A model generated the notes under the pieces. It was given only the letters and a program-made list of their open reading frames with translations. It was not told where the DNA came from and ran no database searches. The translations under genes and the position numbers were made by a program. 64,000 nt of DNA, taken from NCBI GenBank assembly GCA_965242905.1, contig CBDETM010000001.1:1-64000 (forward strand), in the 5' to 3' direction. Positions 10,026 through 18,947 of this stretch are shown one piece after another (within the stretch, counting starts at the first letter, position 1; each line of letters begins with the position of its first letter). Source of the DNA: Bin5 sp965242905. GTDB lineage: Bacteria > Chloroflexota > Anaerolineae > Caldilineales > Caldilineaceae.

Positions 10026-10664
10026 CTACAGCATGTCATTGCAGAAGCGGCGGAACTCGCAGTCGACACAGCGGCTGCGCTGTCTGGCTGAAACCGCCGG
10101 CATCCGTTCGGCCAGGACCAACTCCCGGATTTCAGCCAGCTGGCGGCGGACGTCGTTGCGCAGGCGTGTAGTAACCGGTACGCGCACGGCCTTGCGCGCC
10201 GGGATCAGATAAAGGAAGCCATCTTCCACCGGCAGCTGCCATGCCTCCTCCAGCAACAGCGCATAACAGGCGATCTGCAGTTTGAAGTGGCGTCCAGGCT
10301 CCCGCCGGCTCAGCTTGTAGTCCACCGGGATCAGCCGCTCTTCGCCGTTGACCGTATGCCTGATCACCAGGTCGATCTGTCCGCTTACGCCCAGTTGCGC
10401 CGACGCTATTGAAACATTGAAATGGCGCTCTCCCTCGGCCAGCCCGTACGCGCGTAACGAACGCCTCCGTTCCAGATCTTCGGCCCGGTCCTGGGCGCGG
10501 ATGCCGGCATCCATCTTGTAGGTGATGGGCCGCACCGCCGGCAAACAGTAGTGGTAGTAAGGGATGCGGGGGCAGTAGGCGAACTGTTTCAGGTCGGTCA
10601 CTTTGAGCAGCCACTCGGTATGCTCCGACGCTTTCGTCTCCGCGGGCGCGGGAATCTCCGGCAT
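10026..10664 (-). CDS. cas4: Cas4 nuclease of spacer acquisition
   Basis: Cas4 is a RecB-like nuclease with an Fe-S cluster that trims prespacers and helps select the PAM for Cas1-Cas2. The product is 212 residues from an ATG at 10664, preceded by GGAGGATTGACC. An in-frame start 60 bases further upstream would overlap cas2 and lacks that site. The four cluster cysteines are seen in FAYCPR near the N-terminus and CVDCEFRRFC at the C-terminus. The PD-(D/E)xK core is GQIDLVI ... IPVDYKLS. Two bases separate it from the cas2 stop. It is the last gene of the operon, next to the leader. Confidence 0.94.
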   Translation of the reverse strand: MPEIPAPAETKASEHTEWLLKVTDLKQFAYCPRIPYYHYCLPAVRPITYKMDAGIRAQDRAEDLERRRSLRAYGLAEGERHFNVSIASAQLGVSGQIDLVIRHTVNGEERLIPVDYKLSRREPGRHFKLQIACYALLLEEAWQLPVEDGFLYLIPARKAVRVPVTTRLRNDVRRQLAEIRELVLAERMPAVSARQRSRCVDCEFRRFCNDML

Positions 10665-10666
10665 GG

Positions 10667-10927
10667 TCAATCCTCCTCCATGCCCTGCTCGATGACCAGG
10701 CGTTTGCGCCAGTCCTCCTTGCACAGCGGGAAGAGATGCACGCGGGCGGCGGCCTTGCCGATCTTCGCTTCAATCTTAAGCATCAACTCCTCCTGGTGGT
10801 TGGCGCTCAGACGGCCGAGGAATGCGCTGTACTGCAGGCGGTCCAGGCCGTAGTCGAGGCAGAAGTCGGCGACCTTGGTGCGCACCCGGTCGTCAGGGAT
10901 GTCATAGAGCAAGAGGCAACGGATCAT
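10667..10927 (-). CDS. cas2: Cas2, structural partner of Cas1
   Basis: The product is 86 residues and begins MIRCLLLYDIPDD, with the ferredoxin-fold Asp at position 9, which is typical of Cas2. Cas2 dimers bridge two Cas1 dimers in the integrase complex. The gene starts 22 bases after cas1 ends and is followed immediately by cas4, so the three adaptation genes form the 3' end of the cas operon. Length and motif are normal for the family. Confidence 0.95.
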   Translation of the reverse strand: MIRCLLLYDIPDDRVRTKVADFCLDYGLDRLQYSAFLGRLSANHQEELMLKIEAKIGKAAARVHLFPLCKEDWRKRLVIEQGMEED

Positions 10928-10949
10928 TTGTTTTTTTCCGGTAGGCCGG

Positions 10950-12002
10950 CTACCAGCTCGACACGAACGGCCTGTACGCGTCCCGCTCGCCGCGCAGGTA
11001 GCCGGCCAGGTGCCGGGCCTGCATCTGCACGATGTTGCGCAGGGGATGGCGCTTGTCCTCGTACCGTTCCTGGGCTTCGAGGCGCGTGAGCACCTTGTCC
11101 GCCAGCGATCTGCGGGACTTTTCGGTCAGGCGGCCCCGGCCGTCCAGTTCAATCGCGGCGCCGCGGTTGAAGACCGCCAGGACCGTGCGGTCCACGACCG
11201 TCTGGCGAAACTCCTCGACCATGTCGTAGACCAGGGCCGACTTGCCGGGGCGGTCGGTGTGCAGGAATCCGGCGTAAGGGTCCAGCCCGGCCAGCACGAG
11301 GGCCCGCTCAACCTGGCTGTAGAGGATTCCGTAGCCGTAGTTCAGGGCGCTGTTGAGTGGATCGCTGGCGCCCTGCGTGCGCCGCCCGGGCCAGCTTACG
11401 TCGGCCAGAAGCAGTTTGCCGATGGCCTGCCAGTATTTTTGCGACCCCCGGCCTTCGATGGAGAGGATCTGTCCACGCACGTCATCCACGGTATAGCTTC
11501 TGACAGCGTTTTCGAGCGATTCGGCGCGCAGCCTGTCCAGTTCAGCCACATGGTCCAGCACGTCGTCCGCGAGCAGGCGTATCTCCTTGTACAGGTCCGG
11601 CTGTTTGGCCTTGCGGTACTTGGCCATGTATTTGAGCAGGTTGATCTGGTTGCTCAGCTTGCCTTCGGCCGCGGCCAGGGCTACGTGCAGCCCGCGGCTG
11701 TCCTGGCGGGCCTCGAGCTGCGCCCGCCGCGTCTGCACGGTTGCCGCCAGGCCGGCGCTGTAGAGGCTGCCTACCGGTTTGCCGCGGCGGCTCAGAAAAT
11801 GGATGGGTACGCCTTCTTCGGCGCAGGCCGCCACGACGTCGCTGCTGAGGCTTACGCCGCGTCCGGTGATGAGGACGGTTTCCAGGTGCATCAGGGGCGC
11901 GTCGCCCCGCTTTTCGCCCTGGCACGTCACGCGCAGCCGCCCGTTCTTCTTGGCGACAAAGCTGCCGAACTCGTCTACGATCAGGTGTTGAACGATGGGC
12001 AT
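10950..12002 (-). CDS. cas1: Cas1 integrase
   Basis: Cas1 inserts new spacers at the leader end of the array. The product is 350 residues. The metal-binding residues are visible: Glu183 in SIEGRGSQKYW, His248 in GFLHTDRPGK and Glu263/264 in VYDMVEEFR. The motif LNSALNYGYGILYSQVERA before the His is also characteristic. The gene lies 34 bases after cas6 and has normal length, with no sign of damage. Its presence with cas2, cas4 and many intact spacers suggests the system was recently able to acquire. Confidence 0.97.
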   Translation of the reverse strand: MPIVQHLIVDEFGSFVAKKNGRLRVTCQGEKRGDAPLMHLETVLITGRGVSLSSDVVAACAEEGVPIHFLSRRGKPVGSLYSAGLAATVQTRRAQLEARQDSRGLHVALAAAEGKLSNQINLLKYMAKYRKAKQPDLYKEIRLLADDVLDHVAELDRLRAESLENAVRSYTVDDVRGQILSIEGRGSQKYWQAIGKLLLADVSWPGRRTQGASDPLNSALNYGYGILYSQVERALVLAGLDPYAGFLHTDRPGKSALVYDMVEEFRQTVVDRTVLAVFNRGAAIELDGRGRLTEKSRRSLADKVLTRLEAQERYEDKRHPLRNIVQMQARHLAGYLRGERDAYRPFVSSW

Positions 12003-12036
12003 TTCGTCTCCTCAGAATGGATAGTGAATGGCGCTG

Positions 12037-13083
12037 TTATTGACCGCTGCAGTTGAATTCGATAAGACCACATCCCTTGACGGTATTTTTCCCTACCTGC
12101 ACCTGGGTGGCCCAGAGCAGCCAGGGCAGCAGCGGCCGCCAGTCCGCGGCGGTGTAGGTGGCGCGGCCGGTGAAGCCGCCCAGCCTTTGCGTTTGCCGCA
12201 GACGGCCGGAATAGCCGCTCACGTCCCACCAGCGGGTCTCGTCGTTGACCAGCGCCACCGCGTCGGCATGGGGATAGAGGTCCCGTTTGAGCGCCAGCGC
12301 TTGTCCGGCCGGGCCGTTGCCCTGCAGGCCGGTGGTCGGCCTGCCGCCGCCGAACTGTGCACTCAGATCCAGGATGCGCAGGGCGGCGTTCTTGATGAGC
12401 TGGAAGGGTTCGGGCGTGTTGATTTTGCCTTGGCGTTTGATCAGGCGCGTGGGCGTGGTGAACTGGACCGTCAGCCGGTTGTCCCGGGCTTCCAGGCGGT
12501 CTGCCAGCCGCGCGGCGGCTTCAGTGATGTGTGCGTTGTCCACGGGCGCGGTGACGGCCTGCACCATGCGTTCGCCCGGTTTCATGAGGATGGCGGTCGC
12601 GTTCGTCAGCGGGTTGGTGGATCTGATCGATTCGATGGTGAAGCGGCCGCGGCGGCCGCGTTCGTCTTTGCGGCCGATGCCGCCCGTCCCCATCCCTTCT
12701 GCGCCCAGGGCCAGGTACGGCAGGTAGCCCAGGTGGTCGCCGAAGAGGGTGACGGTAAAGGCGAACGGCTCGCCGGCTGCGTAGCGGGCCCGGTTGTCGA
12801 GAGGTGGACGGATGGCATACGGCCGGCGCAGATCGCCGTCGGCATCTTCCTCCTGCGGCATCGACAGCAGCTGGCAGACGGGACAGACTGCCGCGTGCAG
12901 TATGCCGGCCTCCTGGCTGTGGGAGGCGTCGCGTCTCTCCGGGCAGAAAGTACGCTGCAGGACGCCGGCGAACGCCCCCCGCACCGCGCTGCCCTTGAAC
13001 GGATGCCAGGTGATCGGCTCCTGCGCGCGGCAGTGGAAGGTGAGATGGTGGACGGTGAGGGGGACGTGAAGATGAGAGGTCAT
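12037..13083 (-). CDS. cas6: Cas6 pre-crRNA endoribonuclease
   Basis: This RAMP-fold nuclease cuts the array transcript within each repeat. The open frame runs further upstream (to 13287), but the ATG at 13083 has GGAAGAAAAG upstream and gives a 348-residue protein beginning MTSHLHVPLTVHHLTF, a normal Cas6 start. Features are HPFKGSAVRGAFAGVL near the N-terminus, a CPVCQ pair, a glycine-rich segment GMGTGGIGRK in the middle, and the C-terminal WATQVQVGKNTVKGCGL loop typical of RAMPs. It sits between cas3 and cas1. The Cas6 class with a Cys pair is less common than the short Cas6; assignment to the family is nevertheless clear. Confidence 0.87.
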   Translation of the reverse strand: MTSHLHVPLTVHHLTFHCRAQEPITWHPFKGSAVRGAFAGVLQRTFCPERRDASHSQEAGILHAAVCPVCQLLSMPQEEDADGDLRRPYAIRPPLDNRARYAAGEPFAFTVTLFGDHLGYLPYLALGAEGMGTGGIGRKDERGRRGRFTIESIRSTNPLTNATAILMKPGERMVQAVTAPVDNAHITEAAARLADRLEARDNRLTVQFTTPTRLIKRQGKINTPEPFQLIKNAALRILDLSAQFGGGRPTTGLQGNGPAGQALALKRDLYPHADAVALVNDETRWWDVSGYSGRLRQTQRLGGFTGRATYTAADWRPLLPWLLWATQVQVGKNTVKGCGLIEFNCSGQ

Positions 13084-13228
13084 GCGGCGTTCTTTTCTTC
13101 CTACCTGTTCACTGCCTGGCTTGGTCGAATCGCTCATGCAGGGTATAACCCCGGCTGCTGCGCGCCATGCGGTAGGGCAGTATGACGGGGCGCAGGATGC
13201 GGTGGGCGTCAGACGAAGCGCCGAGGCG

Positions 13229-15601
13229 CTAATCGAACGTAAGACCCAGTTCGGGGCTATACGGAACCTTCGCAATGTACGGTTCACGCCTTTCTCTTGG
13301 ATACAACTGCCCGCTGTTCTTCAGCGAGTGATATCTGCCAATTGAGATCGGGACCAGCAACTCTCCGGCGCGAATCGGATCACTTTGTTTGAAGTCCTTG
13401 TATTCGTCATAAGATATTTCCGGTAACACTTCGATTCCATTGAACGCTTTATAGAACAGTTCTTCTAACGAGTGATCCGAACAGAATGCTTGCATTGTAT
13501 TGAGGCAGATACTTTCAAACTCGTTTGCTTGGGTCTCAAACTCCTCTTGCCAACGTTCCGCAACTTCACCTTCATAAATCTGATCGAGCCATGCATTGAT
13601 TTCACCTTCATGAATGGCATGGCCGTTGTTGCTATGTAGGATAGCAAGTGTTCGCTTGACTAACGTCTCATCATATATATGTTGTCCATCGGTCGGCTCA
13701 GTAAAGACATGAACGGGGGCTACCCCATCCAACTTGCGCCTGCGGTTAACGCGACCGAAGCGCTGAATAAGCGCTTCAAGGGGAGCTGGTTCGGTATAGA
13801 TTGTGTCCAGATCGATATCGAGGCTAACCTCCACGACCTGAGTGGCAACTAACAACGCAGATTGTCGCTTGTCACTAGTTGAACCAGTGGAGTTATGGAT
13901 GATGCGCTCCTTTTCAGAGCGATCTCGCATGTTGAAGCGACCGTGTAACAGTTCAACGCGTATCCCCGTTTCCTCCATTCGTGCTGCCAGTTTCTCGTAT
14001 ACCATCTGCGCGCGGTTCACCAGATTGCATACAACCAGCACCGACCTTCCCAGTCTTGCATCCGACTCTATGCGCTTCAGTGCCTCGTCCGAGGTCAATT
14101 CGCCCTCCAGCAGAACAAGGCGGTGGCGTTTGAACTGCTCAAACAGATCCGGACTGGCCTTAACCTCAGACGGATTGTCCAGGATTTGCAAAAGCCATTT
14201 TTTGATCAACGACGGGAAAGTCGCCGACATGATGAAGAATCGAGCGTTGAAGTATTGCTTCAGATACTGAATCGTCTTGAGAATCAGAGCCAGTCTCTCG
14301 ACGTCGTAAGCATGAATTTCATCGAAGATAAAGGCTGCGCCGTGATAGTCGCTTAGGAGCGCCTCGTACCCCTTCAGACGATACATGCCCTTAAGCATTT
14401 GATACGGGCTGAAGACGCGTACTGGCGGGTAGTTCAGTTTGTTGAGATTGCGCCGCCACTTGGCCTGTTGCGCAGCCTGCTCTGGATCATCCTCCCGTTC
14501 CAACAATAACCGATAGAGGGCAAGCAGGCTGCGGCCATGCTGGAGACCAACCAGGTCCTCCCCAGTGGCATCCTTGCCAAAAGTATGATCCAGGCGTTGC
14601 TTCATGGCGTTCATGCTTGCCTGATAGGGCAGCGTGTAAAAAAGACGCGGGAGTGAACCACGATCTTGCCGCTGATTGGCTGCCCACAGCAGAGCTGCCT
14701 CGGTTTTGCCGCTGCCTGTAGGGGCAACAAGCAGGGCCGAACCTGTGATTTTGCCGGCTTCTTTCTGATGGCCATAAAGTTTGTCTTGCGTTAAGTCGCC
14801 TTTGGCAAGAACATCTTTTTCGCTAATTTCGATACGCGGCATTTTGCCAGCGTGCGCGGAGGCACTGTGATCAGAGTTGATCATGTGACCTCGCAGCGCA
14901 AGAGTACCAACGATTTGGATTGAATCAGCGTCCCGCAATTGTTGCACAAAGCGCTGATATACTTTGAGCCAATGGTGGATGCGAGATGCTCCCGTCTTTT
15001 GTACAGAAGCGACCGCTTCTTTCTCGGTAATCACATCTACAGGAGCAATCCCATAACCGGACAGATCGAGTTCGTCAATCCAGGCGTTGCCGCACTGAGT
15101 GAGCCATCGCCACAGGCTTTGCAAGCTCTCCTCATCCAACTCCATTACCAGTTCGGCGATCTGGTCTTCGTCAAACTCGTCATAGACGGGAGGATAGAGA
15201 CACTTAATATCTGACGCGTCTCGATGATGGGATACTACAGCAGCCGCAAGCCATAATCGCTCTTCTTCGTTGAGGCCATCAGCGATCCAATCGACAAATG
15301 CAAGTGAGAGCACCTCGTGACGGTGTGGCCACTTTGGCCCTCCGCGCAATCTGCTTTGGAAGCCCACTGCGGCTTTGCCAAAGTCATGCAGAAAGGCGGC
15401 CCAGTAGAGAATATGCCAGAGTCGAGACATACCGACCTGGGCGGGCAGATCCGGACGCAATTGGATGAAGTCTGCCAACCGCGAAAGCACCAGCCAAGTG
15501 TGACGGGCCAGACTTTCTGGTTTGCCACCTTCTCCCTGCTGTGCGCTTTTGGCCCACAGTGTCTCCTCCATCCAGTCCGGCCAGCAGGTCTGCGCGTTCA
15601 A
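13229..15601 (-). CDS. cas3: Cas3 helicase-nuclease
   Basis: Cas3 is recruited by Cascade and degrades target DNA. The product is 790 residues with an N-terminal HD nuclease (His72-Asp73 in AAFLHDFGKAAVGFQ, further His in VVSHHRDAS) fused to a superfamily 2 helicase: Walker A APTGSGKTEAALL around residue 295, Walker B FIFDEIHAYD, and motif III FIMSATFP. A C-terminal helicase motif, LIQRFGRVNRR, is also present. Its ATG overlaps the cas5 stop by four bases. The HD and helicase motifs are intact, so interference looks functional. Confidence 0.96.
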   Translation of the reverse strand: MNAQTCWPDWMEETLWAKSAQQGEGGKPESLARHTWLVLSRLADFIQLRPDLPAQVGMSRLWHILYWAAFLHDFGKAAVGFQSRLRGGPKWPHRHEVLSLAFVDWIADGLNEEERLWLAAAVVSHHRDASDIKCLYPPVYDEFDEDQIAELVMELDEESLQSLWRWLTQCGNAWIDELDLSGYGIAPVDVITEKEAVASVQKTGASRIHHWLKVYQRFVQQLRDADSIQIVGTLALRGHMINSDHSASAHAGKMPRIEISEKDVLAKGDLTQDKLYGHQKEAGKITGSALLVAPTGSGKTEAALLWAANQRQDRGSLPRLFYTLPYQASMNAMKQRLDHTFGKDATGEDLVGLQHGRSLLALYRLLLEREDDPEQAAQQAKWRRNLNKLNYPPVRVFSPYQMLKGMYRLKGYEALLSDYHGAAFIFDEIHAYDVERLALILKTIQYLKQYFNARFFIMSATFPSLIKKWLLQILDNPSEVKASPDLFEQFKRHRLVLLEGELTSDEALKRIESDARLGRSVLVVCNLVNRAQMVYEKLAARMEETGIRVELLHGRFNMRDRSEKERIIHNSTGSTSDKRQSALLVATQVVEVSLDIDLDTIYTEPAPLEALIQRFGRVNRRRKLDGVAPVHVFTEPTDGQHIYDETLVKRTLAILHSNNGHAIHEGEINAWLDQIYEGEVAERWQEEFETQANEFESICLNTMQAFCSDHSLEELFYKAFNGIEVLPEISYDEYKDFKQSDPIRAGELLVPISIGRYHSLKNSGQLYPRERREPYIAKVPYSPELGLTFD

Positions 15602-16344
15602 TTCGTTACCTCCACTCCCACAAATGAGAGAAAGGGCAACCCCAGGTGGACATCCTTATCTTTGGGCGTCGTTGGATCAATCCAGTATGGACCAGAGCCG
15701 GCATTACTGAATCGTATGGATTGCTCTCCAGGCAGATGCACGCGCTCTCGCAGCATCACGTACTGATTGAACACAGGCGCGCGATTGTTATGGTAGTCCA
15801 CAAACTGTGGCATGAGCATCGCAATCCCGCGTCCGAATTGCAGGCTCATCTCGTGTGGGGCAAGCGTGTGTTCAAAGTAGGCCCGTTCAGCCTGTTCCAG
15901 TTCAATAACGTCCACCTTGGTATAGGTGAACAGGTCTTGTGAACGCCCCAGCACGACAACATAACGAGGGCTGTGGAACGCATCCTCCCAATCGGGACGA
16001 TTAATGTAAAGGGTGAGTTTGGGCTGAAAAAGCAACTCGCGTTCAAACGGATTCACGCGCCCTTCCAGCACGTTGGGAATTCTTGTTCCTGGCAGCTTGC
16101 TGCTACCACTTTTCGGAGGTGCCAGCAGGATAACGTGTTCGACATCGGTCACTTTCGCCGTAAAGGTAAATCGATAGGCGAACTCCACGCCCGTCGGATC
16201 AAACCATTCACCCAACGCGCTGGCAATATGGCCGTAGATGGTGGACGGCGGCGGCATCTCGTAAGTCGGATGAACCTGCTGCATAAAGTGGGGGTAGCGG
16301 AAGGACGTGGTCAGTCCCTCCGCCACCACTTTCAGAACCTGCAT
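15598..16344 (-). CDS. cas5: Cas5 subunit of type I-B Cascade
   Basis: Cas5 caps the 5' handle of the crRNA in Cascade. The 248-residue product begins MQVLKVVAEGLTTSFRYPHF and has the Cas5 signature MPPPSTIYGHIASALGEWF, the conserved region that binds the crRNA handle, with a glycine-rich RAMP segment later (LQFGRGIAML). It starts 12 bases after cas7 and overlaps cas3. The neighbourhood (Cst1 and Cst2/DevR types) makes it the Cas5t form of subtype I-B. Confidence 0.93.
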   Translation of the reverse strand: MQVLKVVAEGLTTSFRYPHFMQQVHPTYEMPPPSTIYGHIASALGEWFDPTGVEFAYRFTFTAKVTDVEHVILLAPPKSGSSKLPGTRIPNVLEGRVNPFERELLFQPKLTLYINRPDWEDAFHSPRYVVVLGRSQDLFTYTKVDVIELEQAERAYFEHTLAPHEMSLQFGRGIAMLMPQFVDYHNNRAPVFNQYVMLRERVHLPGEQSIRFSNAGSGPYWIDPTTPKDKDVHLGLPFLSFVGVEVTN

Positions 16345-16356
16345 AGATGTCCCCCG

Positions 16357-17466
16357 TTAGTCCAGCCAGTGGCTGTTTTCAGTCTTTCTCAAGTCCTCGA
16401 TGAATTTCGATAAGACGAGACGCGGATGATCTATGACTATCTTCGACCTTTCCTGTTCAAGCTGTCCATCTTTCGCTAAAGCACTCTCTAGTAACCCTCG
16501 CTGTTTATCCATATACCCCTTTACCCATCCAACATAGACCGTCGACAGGATATCTTTCTCGAAGACCGCCATCGCCTCCTGCAGTGCTTCGATTTTCAGC
16601 TCGGGTAACCGTCGTAAATTTGCTCCTACGGCGTGGCCGAAGATATGATTGCCACCCTTAGTTACCGCCAGAATAACCAATGACGGTGCAACGTCAGTGT
16701 AATGGATCGTCTGCTTGGCACCGCCTTCCAAGTGAGCTAACCCGTCGAAAAGGGACGCGATGCGTCTCGTCCGATCTTCCCGGGAGAGAATGTACTCTTT
16801 CTGCGCCTCATCGTGTTCCAGATCATGCCTTTGCGCCTCCTCAATGCGTACATCATCCAGGTTGCGAAAGCCTGTCTTTTGTTGATAGGAAAAACGACCG
16901 GCAGCATGAAGATCCAGCGAAAACAGCCCCTTGAGCGTAGTACGGTAAAACTGATGCTCATGAGGTACGGGATCACCCTCGTGACGCGACATCGTACCGA
17001 AGTCTTCTGTCAGATTGACCGGTGCGATGGAAACCAGCGTGCTCACGCGAAAGGGTGACGCTCTTGTGACAGTCCGCTCATTGCCTTTACTATCTCTATC
17101 TAGTGATGTTAGTTTTTGATATTCTGGATCCTCCTCACGTCGCTTTCTAGCGTTATTGCCGGTTCCTGGTGAACGCATATAGCCCAAAAGGTCGTCATCC
17201 CACCACCTGATCGGGTTCGCGTCGGTGTAGGCGACCTTTTCTTCTCGGTAAATCGGCGCTTTCTGCCAGCCTCCATTCCCGTTCTCCAACGTTGCTCGCA
17301 GCCAGTAGCGGAACGACTGCGCCGACACATAGGGATATGTCCCTTCTGGTGTACTGATGGCTTTCACAGCTACAGTATTGTCTGTGCGCGACCCCGGCAC
17401 GTTCCCCGCGTTGTTCAGAGCCGAAGCAGGCGCATCGACTAACATTAATCCGGTTACAAAGGCCAT
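16357..17466 (-). CDS. cas7: Cas7 (Cst2/DevR family) Cascade backbone
   Basis: Cas7 polymerises along the crRNA spacer. The start is the ATG at 17466, with AAGGGG upstream and one base between it and the cas8b stop; an upstream ATG in frame would overlap cas8b. The 369-residue product begins MAFVTGLMLVDAPASALNNAG followed by NTVAVKAI and YPYVSAQSFRYWLR, the hallmark of the DevR/Cst2 group that defines the I-B (Tneap-like) variant. Members of this group were first found as development regulators in Myxococcus. Confidence 0.96.
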   Translation of the reverse strand: MAFVTGLMLVDAPASALNNAGNVPGSRTDNTVAVKAISTPEGTYPYVSAQSFRYWLRATLENGNGGWQKAPIYREEKVAYTDANPIRWWDDDLLGYMRSPGTGNNARKRREEDPEYQKLTSLDRDSKGNERTVTRASPFRVSTLVSIAPVNLTEDFGTMSRHEGDPVPHEHQFYRTTLKGLFSLDLHAAGRFSYQQKTGFRNLDDVRIEEAQRHDLEHDEAQKEYILSREDRTRRIASLFDGLAHLEGGAKQTIHYTDVAPSLVILAVTKGGNHIFGHAVGANLRRLPELKIEALQEAMAVFEKDILSTVYVGWVKGYMDKQRGLLESALAKDGQLEQERSKIVIDHPRLVLSKFIEDLRKTENSHWLD

Positions 17467-17467
17467 T

Positions 17468-18943
17468 TCAGTTTCCCCTTTCGTCTTCGTCTGACTCTTC
17501 TTCAATCGTTTCAGAATTTCGCCCTAGCCACCCGCTGGCATGAAGCTGTTCAATCATACGGATAAGAACCAGATCACGCGCTAAGTTCCAGACTGGGCGC
17601 CGTAGTTCTCCCCAATCCTCAAAAACCTCAACGTATTGGTCGAATTGGATTAGCGGTGGATTCCCTTGACCGACGTGGGCATAGTTTGCCTTTAACAGCG
17701 TTGTCCGCAGGGCATCACGATTCCGGTTCAGATACAACTCGCGGAAGAATCGTCGGTCGTTTTGAGCGTTGACATACGCTGCCAACCCATCTGCCATCTC
17801 TCGAATTTGCTCTATACGGTGTGGCTCCATGTCCAATATCCTCCGTAGAAACTGTACTGTGATAGCCCATGAAACCAAGTCGGATTCATCGGCGAGCGAA
17901 TAGTTCTGACGCGGGTCAGTCTTGCCACGCGCAGCTCTCAATGCAGTTCGCAAGAAATAGGTGCGAATGAAAGGTATAGCTCTGTCAGGTAGGTCAAAGA
18001 TATCCTCATAGACCCAATTCCGGGCAGGTTGAAAGGATTCCCCTCCCCTTTGCTTTTTCCCCCTGCTCGGCGGTTCCGTTTCCCAGGCTCTGCGCACGAT
18101 TCTGCGCCAAGCACCCGAGAATTTTGCTGATTCCATCACCCGCAGAAATCCCACCGCCTGAAAGGGTAAGAAGTAAACATCGAGACTGGGGCCTTGGCCA
18201 CTGTTACTGAGATGGTACGCTGTAACCGAAAAGGGAGTTTCCTCGTTTTCGCTACTATCCGTTTGCATTTGCTCCGCTTCCAAGAGCGTTTCAATGAGCA
18301 GAGTGCGGTGCTTCCGGTGAGATTCGGGCATTTTGTTGCTTTTAGCTGCTTGAGCAACTTGAACTGTCCGTCGATTGTGTTCTAGAAACTCGCGGGCAAA
18401 GTGGAAGGTTAGATCAGGATTATCAGAATGCACCATCAGCAACCTGCCAGCTGTCTTGGCGCACCCTAGCGGCAATGCCTGAATCGCCAGCAGCGCTTCA
18501 CCGGAAATCGGAAGCCCTCTGTCACCATAGGGATGAAAGTTGATCGCCCCCTCGCCGGTAAGAAGCGGGATATGTTGACGAAATGCCCGGCCTAAAGGCA
18601 GCTTATCCTTATCATCAAACGCCACGGCTGCGACAGGCTTTCCAGTGAAGACACACACTTCATCCAACACCGGCACGCTCTCTGCCGAACTGCGCAGAAC
18701 ACGCCTAGCGTATTCTTGTTGGCGTTCGGGATTTTTAAAGAAAGCAGGTTGGGTAAATCCCGAATTGGGAAATACTACTGTCAGGTAGGAACGCAGAGGC
18801 TGTCGCACATACTCTCGCTCCATGTATTCTATGGCCTGCCCCAGGTCCTGTGGAGCCAACTGCCGGGGGTCCTTCTTACCGGCAAACGCTGCAAGCGTAG
18901 CGATGCCCACATCATAATAGGGATGACCAACGTAATTGAACAC
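17468..18943 (-). CDS. cas8b1: Cas8b1 (Cst1) large subunit of type I-B Cascade
   Basis: The large subunit recognises the PAM and recruits Cas3. The product is 491 residues and starts FNYVGHPYYDVGIATLAAFAGK, the conserved Cst1 N-terminus, followed by CVFTGKPVAAVAF, GEGAINFHPYGDRGLP and a helical C-terminal half. It is the first cas gene after the WYL regulator (four bases between) and is nearly contiguous with cas7. The family is diverse in sequence, but position and the N-terminal motif support the call well. Confidence 0.92.
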   Translation of the reverse strand: MFNYVGHPYYDVGIATLAAFAGKKDPRQLAPQDLGQAIEYMEREYVRQPLRSYLTVVFPNSGFTQPAFFKNPERQQEYARRVLRSSAESVPVLDEVCVFTGKPVAAVAFDDKDKLPLGRAFRQHIPLLTGEGAINFHPYGDRGLPISGEALLAIQALPLGCAKTAGRLLMVHSDNPDLTFHFAREFLEHNRRTVQVAQAAKSNKMPESHRKHRTLLIETLLEAEQMQTDSSENEETPFSVTAYHLSNSGQGPSLDVYFLPFQAVGFLRVMESAKFSGAWRRIVRRAWETEPPSRGKKQRGGESFQPARNWVYEDIFDLPDRAIPFIRTYFLRTALRAARGKTDPRQNYSLADESDLVSWAITVQFLRRILDMEPHRIEQIREMADGLAAYVNAQNDRRFFRELYLNRNRDALRTTLLKANYAHVGQGNPPLIQFDQYVEVFEDWGELRRPVWNLARDLVLIRMIEQLHASGWLGRNSETIEEESDEDERGN

Positions 18944-18947
18944 TTGT